DNA of 58,081 bases from UBA2450 sp045226015 (GTDB lineage Bacteria; Bacillota_I; Bacilli_A; RFN20; CAG-826): contig JBGVBY010000006.1 in assembly GCA_045226015.1 (NCBI GenBank), forward strand, positions 1 through 58,081. Reading direction: 5' to 3'. Numbering within the stretch: the stretch's first letter is position 1; each line of letters opens with the position of its first letter. The translations under genes were made by a program, and so were the position numbers. Shown here one piece after another: positions 16,070 through 22,873 of this stretch. A model generated the notes under the pieces. That model made no database searches. It saw only the letters and a program-made list of their open reading frames with translations, and was not told the origin of the DNA.

Positions 16070-17050
16070 TTAGAGAACCTCCTCGTAATGGTGATAAATC
16101 CACTCATACTCTAAGGAATGGTCGTTCTTAATTGTAACAACCTTTCCACCTAACATATCTGGATCATAATAGACACGGTCATTACTCTTAACACCATAGC
16201 TGATGTCAATTCCTTTATATGTGACAGTGAAATCATTTTTATGATCATGACCATAGAATAATGCTCTTGTGGAACCTAACATAAGCATTTGTTGGAAGAA
16301 ACCAGAATTATATTCTGGAGGGCAGCAATTCTCTCCCTTTTTACCACCAATAAGTTTACTTTGATCAACACAGGCTTCATTCCATGCATCATTAATTTCA
16401 GGAACAGGAATATGTGCGAATAATAATGATGGCACAACTGTTCCACCATTGAATTCTTTAGTGAAGTTAACCACTTCGCTATACCAAATCATTTGGTCTT
16501 CTTTGATGAAGTCATAACCAGAGTTACTACCAAATGCATATCTATTTGAATCCATGACAATGACTTGTTCAAAAATAGTACTGCCTTGCATTAAGTTAAT
16601 AACAAAGTTCGCATTTCCAGTCACATCATCATCTTGGATGTCTCTAAATAAACAATATGAACCATAGTTATTTAAGCATTCAGTGAGCCAATCAACAGAG
16701 AACATGCACTGTTCATCATGGTTTCCCCAAGTAACTGTCCAAGGAATCTGATAACTATTGAGCTTATCAAATACTTTTCTCGCGGTGTTTCTACCAGCAA
16801 ACGTGAATAGATCACCAGTGACTACAATTAAATCTGCATTCGCATCTTTCACTGTTAAATCCATAAAGCGGAAATGAAGATCTAAATCGTCTTTATCTCC
16901 TAGATGAAGATCGGTTAGTTGAAGAATACGGAAGTCGTCTTTGTAATTCATCGACATCATATATTCACTAACATGATGTTTGACTCCACTTTGAGCACAT
17001 GATGTGAAAACAAGCGGAGCAGTTAATAATAGTAAATAACCTCTTTTCAT
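16070..17050 (-). CDS. Exported calcineurin-like metallophosphatase (probable lipoprotein)
   Basis: A 326-residue protein with an N-terminal signal and lipobox-like FTS|C (Cys18). It then has the full set of metallophosphoesterase motifs: DLH (47-49), GDLF (79-82), GNHD (109-112), a His at 213 (FAHIP) and GHDH (267-270). These bind two metal ions for phosphomonoester or diester hydrolysis outside the membrane. It resembles the Ser/Thr-phosphatase-like and phytase-like exported branch; the substrate is not visible. It is 8 bases after the lipoprotein gene and 1 base before the membrane protein start, so cotranscribed. Confidence 0.9.
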   Translation of the reverse strand: MKRGYLLLLTAPLVFTSCAQSGVKHHVSEYMMSMNYKDDFRILQLTDLHLGDKDDLDLHFRFMDLTVKDANADLIVVTGDLFTFAGRNTARKVFDKLNSYQIPWTVTWGNHDEQCMFSVDWLTECLNNYGSYCLFRDIQDDDVTGNANFVINLMQGSTIFEQVIVMDSNRYAFGSNSGYDFIKEDQMIWYSEVVNFTKEFNGGTVVPSLLFAHIPVPEINDAWNEACVDQSKLIGGKKGENCCPPEYNSGFFQQMLMLGSTRALFYGHDHKNDFTVTYKGIDISYGVKSNDRVYYDPDMLGGKVVTIKNDHSLEYEWIYHHYEEVL

Positions 17051-17058
17051 AATCCCTC

Positions 17059-18027
17059 CTATTTATTAACTTTTGTTAGTCTATACACTGTTGGCATATA
17101 GACATAATCATTTGGTTCTTCTCTTTCATATAAGGTGATACCACCATTTTTATTGTCAAGGTCCTTATTGAACATAAGCCAACCTCTAACATCGTTATAA
17201 GTTTCGATATATAAGTTTCCTTCATATAGAGTAAATTGCCAGTGTTTATTGCCTCTATTATTGACAAAACCCACTCTTTTTTCGTTAAATCCAACAAAAT
17301 ATTTGCCATCACTAGCCTGTAATGTGAAGCCTTTATCTTCTTTACCTAAATAGAATGTTTCGACATCTTCTTCATTGAAAGATTTAAGAATATTTCCATC
17401 ACTAGAGAATGTTCCATCAACAACATGTAAATAGCTTCCTTGTACATTATTTGTGGCAACTTTCCCAGTCTTAGGATCTGCGAATATAATCGTGTCTTTA
17501 TCATCTAAAGATTCAAAGTCAGTAACTTTTTGATATTCAAACGTATATAAGTCATCCATTGAGTTAACAACGTTAACCAAACATCTATCTTGAACATGGG
17601 AGTATTTAGATTCACAAACTAGATACGCACTTCCTAACCCTACAGGAACAATCTTTCCATAATCATTTGTAGTAAACACATCCGTGTCAGTAGATTTCCA
17701 ACTAACTTCTTTTTCTTCATCAGTTAATACTCTACTCGCAACATATTGCTCCACAATTACATCGTAACTATATGGTTTACTTAAAAGAATGTCATAAGAA
17801 TGATAATTAAGCTTAATCGCAGTTAATGCATATTCTTCTACAGGATCTGTAGGGTCGGTTGGATCGGTTGGATCGGTAGGGTCTGTTGGATCGGTTGGGT
17901 CGGTTGGTTCTCCTGGATCTACTGGATCTCCACCTTGTCCTGGATCAATAGGAACATAAATTGGTTCGCTATTAGAGCATCCTAATAAAAGGAATGGTAA
18001 ACATAGTAAAAATAAACTTCTCTTCAT
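17059..18027 (-). CDS. Lipoprotein with (DPT)n linker and Ig-like domain
   Basis: A 322-residue protein with signal peptide and lipobox LLLG|C (Cys17). A linker of repeated Asp-Pro-Thr triplets (about 38-62) is followed by a bacterial Ig-like (Big2-type) domain (about 68-152, with 'VSWKSTDTDVFTTNDYGKIVPVGLGSAYLVCES'). The C-terminal beta-rich domain (about 160-315) resembles a region of the 1197-residue lipoprotein at 25044-28637. The repeats hold the domains away from the membrane. It lies one base after the hydrolase stop. A binding role at the surface is likely; the ligand is unknown. Confidence 0.82.
   Translation of the reverse strand: MKRSLFLLCLPFLLLGCSNSEPIYVPIDPGQGGDPVDPGEPTDPTDPTDPTDPTDPTDPTDPVEEYALTAIKLNYHSYDILLSKPYSYDVIVEQYVASRVLTDEEKEVSWKSTDTDVFTTNDYGKIVPVGLGSAYLVCESKYSHVQDRCLVNVVNSMDDLYTFEYQKVTDFESLDDKDTIIFADPKTGKVATNNVQGSYLHVVDGTFSSDGNILKSFNEEDVETFYLGKEDKGFTLQASDGKYFVGFNEKRVGFVNNRGNKHWQFTLYEGNLYIETYNDVRGWLMFNKDLDNKNGGITLYEREEPNDYVYMPTVYRLTKVNK
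17843..17905. repeat. Seven tandem 9-bp repeats encoding Asp-Pro-Thr
   Basis: Seven consecutive 9-base units of the form GGATCGGTT / GGGTCGGTT (plus strand) encode the DPT linker of the lipoprotein. Copies differ at one to three positions. Being multiples of three, gains or losses would alter linker length without a frameshift. Confidence 0.9.
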
Positions 18028-18028
18028 A

Positions 18029-18925
18029 TTATTTTTTCTCCAAATTCATGATAAATTTATCTATCTCGTCATTGACGAAAATTGATTCTTTAAGATTAAT
18101 CTTAACCACGTTATGAACGTGGTCCACTCTTTTATCGTCACTATCAACATCAACAAACTTGAAATTTGAACGTGATTCAACATCTTCCTTTAATTTCATA
18201 GATTGGATTCTAATGAAATCATGCTTACATGTTGATAAGAAAATAGGTTTTTTCATTTTCTCTATATATGTTTTAGGTGAAAGTGTTGCTAAATACTTCT
18301 TATCAGTGCCTTTAGGGCCAAGCATTCTTTTAAGTCCGCTTTTAGTCATCACACCACCATCAATATTTTCAAAATCATAAACAGGGCAATTTAAAATGAC
18401 TCCATCAAAATCTAATTCAGGTAATAATACATGTAATGACTTTTGTAGATCGTCGTTAGAAAAGAGTTCGGCGAATAATAACGCAAAATGCCCGCCTGCA
18501 GAATCTCCCGCAATTAAGAAACGGTCTTTATCTAAATCAAAATCCTTTAAATGTGAAAGAACGTGTCTAAAATTGTTCTCTAAATCAGTTATCAAATCAA
18601 ACGTATCCATCTTTCCGTTATTAGGAACATAGTCCATAGTAACAACGTCATATCCTCGTCTTAAGAGTTCATAAGCGAAAGGATAATTGTTATCATGCTC
18701 TCCAAAGATGTAAGAGCCACCATGGATATCAAAGATACAAATTTGTTTTCTATTTGATGAGTCCGCTAAAAAGACATCATACGAATGATTAATAAGTCCA
18801 TCATCAACGTAAGGAACATTTCTCCACTCTTTAAATGAATGAGGTGGATCGTATGCCTTTCTTTTATTTACATCTTTCTTGATGAAATACTTAAGGACAC
18901 TAACAACAAATCGGTTTGCTTTCAT
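18029..18925 (-). CDS. Alpha/beta-hydrolase (HSL/acetylesterase-like)
   Basis: A 298-residue hydrolase with the oxyanion-hole motif HGG (68-70), nucleophile elbow GDSAGG (Ser142), acid Asp236 (KHDF) and a His near 269-271. This is the layout of the hormone-sensitive-lipase/acetyl-esterase group that cleaves small acyl esters. There is no signal peptide, so it is probably cytosolic. It is the first gene of the six-gene operon ending at 12731. No Shine-Dalgarno precedes the ATG, and AT-rich -10-like strings (TATAGA, TATAAA) lie just upstream, so a short or absent leader is possible. The natural substrate is unknown. Confidence 0.88.
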   Translation of the reverse strand: MKANRFVVSVLKYFIKKDVNKRKAYDPPHSFKEWRNVPYVDDGLINHSYDVFLADSSNRKQICIFDIHGGSYIFGEHDNNYPFAYELLRRGYDVVTMDYVPNNGKMDTFDLITDLENNFRHVLSHLKDFDLDKDRFLIAGDSAGGHFALLFAELFSNDDLQKSLHVLLPELDFDGVILNCPVYDFENIDGGVMTKSGLKRMLGPKGTDKKYLATLSPKTYIEKMKKPIFLSTCKHDFIRIQSMKLKEDVESRSNFKFVDVDSDDKRVDHVHNVVKINLKESIFVNDEIDKFIMNLEKK

Positions 18926-19001
18926 ATAAAATGTCTATACAGTTACTGATATTTTATATCATTGACGGTATAAATAAAACTATATAAATTTTCTCATCCA
19001 A

Positions 19002-19033
19002 CAAAAAACCTCTGATTACCAGAGGAATTTTTT
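19002..19033 (-). terminator. Terminator after tRNA-Lys
   Basis: Minus-strand hairpin CCTCTGG-TAAT-CAGAGG followed by TTTTTTGTTGG, 8 bases past the tRNA 3' end. It would end the P-type ATPase/tRNA-Lys transcript. Confidence 0.9.
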
Positions 19034-19040
19034 GTATAGA

Positions 19041-19116
19041 TGGTGATCCCTAAAGGATTCGAACCTTTGACCCAATGATTAAGAGTCATTTGCTCTACCA
19101 GCTGAGCTAAGGGACC
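19041..19116 (-). tRNA. tRNA-Lys (anticodon CTT)
   Basis: Minus-strand cloverleaf with acceptor GGTCCCT/AGGGATC (one G-U pair), D-arm (AGCTCAGCTGGTAGAGCA), anticodon loop CTCTTAA giving CTT, T-loop GGTTCGAATCC, and encoded ACCA. It sits 67 bases after the P-type ATPase gene with no T-tract terminator between, so it may be cotranscribed and processed. Confidence 0.97.
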
Positions 19117-19121
19117 AACTA

Positions 19122-19172
19122 GCGAGATTAAATATATAGGATTTGATTACTTAAATCAAGAGATAATCTCGC
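19122..19172 (-). other. Long hairpin between the P-type ATPase gene and tRNA-Lys
   Basis: Inverted repeat GCGAGATTA (19122-19130) / TAATCTCGC (19164-19172), enclosing a second one, TTGATT/AATCAA (19143-19159). There is no T-run after it, so it looks like an mRNA-end stabiliser or a processing signal that frees the tRNA rather than a terminator. Confidence 0.6.
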
Positions 19173-19183
19173 ATAAAGTAAAT

Positions 19184-21970
19184 CTATTTAGATTTTACTC
19201 TTCTATGAATGTGCTTAATTAGCACTTCAATTTCATGCGCCAAAAGAGGAACAAATGCAGCTGCAGCGGTAATTAACCATTCATGCCAATCTAATGATGA
19301 AGTCTTAAATACGTCTTGTACACCTGGAGTTAAAACTACAAAGAACTGTAATCCAACACCAAGAGCAAACGCTAACGCCATCATCCAGTTCTTATTCTTA
19401 AAAACTCGGAAAGCACTATGTTCAACGCTACTCATACAAATCATATGAATGAGTTCCGCAAATCCTAAAGCAGTAAATGACATTGTTTGAGCTTGGATTA
19501 AAATGCTTGGAGACAATTCAGAAATATGCGCAATCGTGTAGTAATCAGTAATACCATTAAGCCAAAAAGCACTTAAATAAGCGATCATCACAGCAACAGT
19601 AATAAATGCACCATGCATTAAAGTATCTCTAAGACCACCGTGAGCAAATACTGTTTCATTTGGATTTCTTGGTTTATCTTTCATGATGTTAGGATCTTTT
19701 GGATCCATGCCAAGAGCAATAGCTGGAAGAGAATCAGTGATTAAGTTAATCCATAACAAGTGAATAGCAATAAATGGAGTCTCAAATCCCACTAAAATGA
19801 TAAAGAGCATGACAAGCACTTCGGCAATATTGCTTGATAAGAGGAAGATGATGGTTTTCTTAATGTTAGTAAAGATTCCTCTACCTTCTTCTACAGCTTT
19901 TTCAATGGAGGCAAAGTTATCATCTGCTAGTACCATATCAGCAGCACCTTTAGCAACATCAGTACCAGTAATACCCATAGCAATTCCGATGTCACTAGCC
20001 TTCAAACTTGGAGCGTCATTAACTCCATCTCCAGTCATCGCGCAAATATGACCATTAGCCTTAAATGCTTTAACGATTTGAGTCTTATTTTCTGGAGAAA
20101 CCCTAGCAAAAACCCTAGTTTTCTTCACTAATTCACGTAATTCTTCTTCGCTTAAGTTATCAATTTCTTTGCCCATTACACATTGATCAATTGTTTCAGC
20201 AATACCAAGTTCATGAGCTATTGCAAAGGCAGTATCTTTATGGTCACCAGTAATCATAATTGTGGTAATTCCAGCGTCTTTAAATTTACCAACAGCAGGT
20301 TTAGCTTCTGGTCTAGCAGGATCAATCATTGCTACTAATCCAACAAACACTAAATCTTTTTCATCAATCTTATCTTTTCTAGTGTAGGAAAGAGCAAGAA
20401 CACGTAAAGCTTTAAAAGAGAACTCACTATTAACTTCATAGATATTGTCGATGTCCACTTTTGTAATCTTTCTTTCTTTGCCGTTTTCTAAGATATAAGC
20501 AGTATTAGCCAAAATAGAATCAAGAGCGCCTTTAGTAAAGATAATATCTCCATCAGATTCATGGTGTTTAGTGGACATCATCTTTCTAACTGAATCAAAT
20601 GGGAGTTCATCAATTCTAGGAGAGGATTTCTCTAAATCCTTTTTATGCATTTCAAAATCATTCGCGAACACTACTAAAGCGATTTCAGTAGGATCACCAA
20701 ATAATCCTTCATCAACAGTTGCGTTGCTACATAAGGACATTCCTTTTGCAAGCAAAAGGAGATCTTTGCTTTTATGGCCTTTTTTGAATTCTTCACGTTT
20801 ATAGAACTTACCATCAACATAAGCTTCTAAAACAGTCATTTTATTTTGAGTTAAAGTACCGGTTTTATCAGAGCAAACAATTGAAACAGCACCTAAAGTT
20901 TCTACAGAAGGTAGTTTTTTCACAATCGTGTTCACTTTAACCATTCTTTGAACTCCGATTGATAAAACAATAGTCACAACAGCGGCTAAACCTTCTGGAA
21001 TAGCAGCAACCGCTAAAGCGATTGATTCAAGAACAGCATCAATCCATTTATCAACATCACTAGCATTGTTTCTAGAAACAATCCAAATGATTTCAACTAC
21101 TAAAACAGCAATAACAATACCTAAAGTTAAAATACCCAAGAACTTGGATAATTTATTTAAAACTTTTTGAAGTGGAGTTTCTTCTTCCTCTTCAGTGTCT
21201 AAGGCTTTAGCAATCTTGCCAATTTCAGTACGCATTCCAGTACCAGTAACAACACCTTTGCCTCTACCATAGCTTACTGGAGTAGACATATACGCCATAT
21301 TAACTCTATCTCCGATAGCAACGCTTTCAGAGAATGTTACTGAACTATCTTTTTCAACAGGAACACTTTCTCCAGTTAAAGAAGATTCATCACATTTAAG
21401 GTTAACAGCTTCAATTAATCTAAGATCAGCACCTACTGTATCTCCTTCTTCAAGGACAACGATATCGCCAATAACAAGTTCACTAGATTTAACTTTAAAT
21501 CTCTTTCCATCTCTAATAACTGTACTTTCAGGAGATGATAATTGTTTAAGCGCTTCTAAAGAAGTCTGAGCTTTAATCTCTTGAACAGTGCCAATAATGG
21601 AATTAAGGATAATAACCGCAAGAATAATAATGATATCAGGCCAATCACCAACATCTAAAAACGCATTAGTGACAGGACCGGTTTTAATAACCCAGCCCGC
21701 ATTCGCGGCTTTAATGGTTTCATAAATAGAAACTCCAATAGTAATCGCAGCCGCAGCAAAAAGAACATAAATCATTGGGTTGGCCATTTGTTCAAAGAAA
21801 ATTTTGACCCAACTTTTCTTTTTCTTTTCTTCTAATTTATTAGGACCGAATTTAGCAAGTCTCTCACTAGCTTCTTCGCTTGTAAGTCCTTTTTCAGGAT
21901 CAACTTCAAGCGCTTTTAAAACATCTGAACCAGAAACTGTTTCAAATTTAATGTCTTTTTCATCAATCAT
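19184..21970 (-). CDS. P-type Ca2+/Mn2+ ATPase (type IIA)
   Basis: A 928-residue cation pump. Residues 1-60 are the cation-ATPase N-domain, TGES is at 199-202 and the M4 motif VAAIPEGL at about 321-328. The phosphorylation site is DKTGTLT at 368-374, followed by the hinge TGDGVNDAP, and the M6 motif WINLITDSLPA keeps the Asn, Thr and Asp ligands of Ca2+ pumps. It would export Ca2+ or Mn2+ at the expense of ATP. The ATG at 21970 follows AAGGAG by seven bases; an upstream TTG start lies in the riboswitch and is rejected. The Mn2+-type riboswitch in the leader points to Mn2+ export as a real role. Confidence 0.95.
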   Translation of the reverse strand: MIDEKDIKFETVSGSDVLKALEVDPEKGLTSEEASERLAKFGPNKLEEKKKKSWVKIFFEQMANPMIYVLFAAAAITIGVSIYETIKAANAGWVIKTGPVTNAFLDVGDWPDIIIILAVIILNSIIGTVQEIKAQTSLEALKQLSSPESTVIRDGKRFKVKSSELVIGDIVVLEEGDTVGADLRLIEAVNLKCDESSLTGESVPVEKDSSVTFSESVAIGDRVNMAYMSTPVSYGRGKGVVTGTGMRTEIGKIAKALDTEEEEETPLQKVLNKLSKFLGILTLGIVIAVLVVEIIWIVSRNNASDVDKWIDAVLESIALAVAAIPEGLAAVVTIVLSIGVQRMVKVNTIVKKLPSVETLGAVSIVCSDKTGTLTQNKMTVLEAYVDGKFYKREEFKKGHKSKDLLLLAKGMSLCSNATVDEGLFGDPTEIALVVFANDFEMHKKDLEKSSPRIDELPFDSVRKMMSTKHHESDGDIIFTKGALDSILANTAYILENGKERKITKVDIDNIYEVNSEFSFKALRVLALSYTRKDKIDEKDLVFVGLVAMIDPARPEAKPAVGKFKDAGITTIMITGDHKDTAFAIAHELGIAETIDQCVMGKEIDNLSEEELRELVKKTRVFARVSPENKTQIVKAFKANGHICAMTGDGVNDAPSLKASDIGIAMGITGTDVAKGAADMVLADDNFASIEKAVEEGRGIFTNIKKTIIFLLSSNIAEVLVMLFIILVGFETPFIAIHLLWINLITDSLPAIALGMDPKDPNIMKDKPRNPNETVFAHGGLRDTLMHGAFITVAVMIAYLSAFWLNGITDYYTIAHISELSPSILIQAQTMSFTALGFAELIHMICMSSVEHSAFRVFKNKNWMMALAFALGVGLQFFVVLTPGVQDVFKTSSLDWHEWLITAAAAFVPLLAHEIEVLIKHIHRRVKSK

Positions 21971-21984
21971 AGCAAAACTCCTTC

Positions 21985-22090
21985 GTGGGAAAATAACCAA
22001 GGTCTTGCTCCTTAACGGTCTATGATCCGGATAGAATTAACTATCGTGTTGACGAATTCATAGATTCGCTACTCCCCATTTGGATTTATC
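21985..22090 (-). promoter_or_regulatory. Manganese (yybP-ykoY) riboswitch upstream of the P-type ATPase
   Basis: The leader contains the motif elements in order: GGGGAGTAGC (22068-22077), the junction GTCAACA (22047-22053), a mid hairpin (GATAG...CTATC) and GCAAGACCTTGG (21997-22008). These are the conserved L1/L3 strands and closing helix of the yybP-ykoY class, known to bind Mn2+ and turn on Mn2+ exporters. The 3' CCTT can pair with the AAGG of the ribosome site (21978-21983), so control is probably at translation. No terminator lies between motif and gene. Confidence 0.92.
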
Positions 22091-22096
22091 GGTTTT

Positions 22097-22125
22097 ATTG
22101 TATCAATATATTGATAGTTCAACAA
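22097..22125 (-). promoter_or_regulatory. Promoter of the riboswitch/P-type ATPase with palindromic spacer
   Basis: Minus strand: TTGTTG (22120-22125), 17-base spacer, TACAAT (22097-22102). The perfect 16-bp palindrome TATCAATATATTGATA (22101-22116) fills most of the spacer and overlaps -10, suggesting a repressor in addition to the riboswitch. Confidence 0.6.
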
Positions 22126-22144
22126 CATTCAATTAAACAAGCCA

Positions 22145-22264
22145 CAAAAAAACATCTCAATGAGATGTAATTTTGTTGTCAGCCAGAGCAGTTAACATTC
22201 TGGATCGCTGCATCCATTCCTTTCGGAATGCGTCGTGGTCGTACACTGGTTCTCCACCCCTGAC
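22145..22264 (-). ncRNA. Orphan structured RNA, about 120 nt
   Basis: A closed transcription unit with promoter TTACCA-17-TATAAT, start near 22264 and an intrinsic terminator (ACATCTC/GAGATGT plus seven T, 22145-22168). The body is closed by GTTGTCAG/CTGACAAC and seems to hold three hairpins: GTGG/CCAC, a GAAA-capped ATTCC/GGAAT stem and CCAGA/TCTGG. No coding frame is evident. It lacks the conserved SRP RNA loop, tmRNA and 6S features. It could be a small regulatory RNA, or an aptamer-like leader whose terminator guards the downstream ATPase. Confidence 0.7.
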
Positions 22265-22270
22265 AACTGT

Positions 22271-22299
22271 ATTATACCAAATTCTATTTAATATGGTAA
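22271..22299 (-). promoter_or_regulatory. Promoter of the orphan RNA
   Basis: Minus strand: TTACCA (22294-22299), 17-base spacer, perfect TATAAT (22271-22276). The -35 lies inside the last codons of the upstream gene (stop at 22284). Confidence 0.7.
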
Positions 22300-22661
22300 G
22301 TGATGAATATCGTTTTTATCCATGCTCTCTTTTTATTGCGAGGGTCAATTTGGATTGAAACTTTTATAAAGCCTTTGTCTTTCCCTTTCCTTACTAAATA
22401 ATAATTAAATGTATCTTTATAAATCGGATCTTTGTTATAGCAGAAATAGTTTTTAATGCCTTCAACAATGAGCTCTATATCTCTAACTTTTAAATCATGA
22501 GAATAGTCAACGATGTGTTCCACTCTTGTTTGATTGCTTCTTGCATATCCTTCAATAAATATTTCAAGATTATGTTTTTTATCAATCAAAGGATTTGGAA
22601 GTTTATTAATCGCTTCGATGAGTTTTTCTGGATTGTAATATTTAGGCCTTCTCTGCGTCAT
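22284..22661 (-). CDS. Small protein of unknown function (possible RelE/EndoU-like nuclease fold)
   Basis: A 125-residue basic protein. Its C-terminal half ends in 'VRKGKDKGFIKVSIQIDPRNKKRAWIKTIFIT', which resembles the strand-rich core of barnase/EndoU/RelE-type toxin domains; this is pattern-based and weak. The first half is helical with 'HIVDYSHDLKVRDIELIVEGIKNYF'. The ATG at 22661 is chosen because TATATT lies just 7 bases upstream, so the mRNA would start at the ATG; an in-frame start at 22694 would lie upstream of the -10. No partner antitoxin is adjacent. It ends in TAG. Confidence 0.6.
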   Translation of the reverse strand: MTQRRPKYYNPEKLIEAINKLPNPLIDKKHNLEIFIEGYARSNQTRVEHIVDYSHDLKVRDIELIVEGIKNYFCYNKDPIYKDTFNYYLVRKGKDKGFIKVSIQIDPRNKKRAWIKTIFITYHIK

Positions 22662-22723
22662 AACTGAGAATATATTAGCCAATAAAAAAATCAAGAATCA
22701 AGCACAAAATTTTATCAACCAAG

Positions 22724-22825
22724 TTATCCACTATATTTATATTAATTTAGTACAGGTGTATTAAGTTAATAGAAATATATAATATAAATATGTGGATAGA
22801 TTTTTCCACATTTTTACTTTCCACA
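22724..22825. other. Cluster of DnaA-box-like sequences in AT-rich intergenic DNA
   Basis: TTATCCACT (22724-22732), CTATCCACA on the minus strand (22791-22799), TTTTCCACA (22802-22810) and CTTTCCACA (22817-22825) match TTATCCACA with one or two changes within about 100 bp. The surrounding DNA is very A/T-rich. dnaA is not nearby, so this is not obviously oriC. Confidence 0.4.
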
Positions 22826-22835
22826 ATCAAAAATA

Positions 22836-22871
22836 AAAATGCCCACTATTTTTTGATGATGGTGGGACATT
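22836..22871 (-). terminator. Terminator of the DUF1846 gene
   Basis: Minus-strand hairpin GTCCCAC...GTGGGC followed by ATTTTTATTTTT, right after the stop codon at 22874. Confidence 0.8.
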
Positions 22872-22873
22872 AA

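Noticed and set aside
17843..17905. CRISPR-like array
   Set aside because: The units are 9 bp, contiguous with no spacers and code for Asp-Pro-Thr in frame.
18950..18995. Plus-strand promoter TTGACG...TATAAA
   Set aside because: The spacer is only 15 bases and no plus-strand gene follows, so probably chance in AT-rich DNA.
21971..22000. Upstream TTG start for the P-type ATPase
   Set aside because: It lies within the Mn2+ riboswitch closing helix, whereas the ATG at 21970 has a good ribosome site.
22145..22264. Small SRP (4.5S) RNA at the orphan ncRNA locus
   Set aside because: Length, promoter and GNRA-capped hairpin fit, but the conserved SRP loop strand (CAGG...GGAAGGA-AGCAGC) is missing; only GCAGC occurs in a different context.
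22681..22873. Chromosomal origin (oriC)
   Set aside because: DnaA-box-like sites are present but dnaA, dnaN, rpmH and similar neighbours are not; kept only as a finding.
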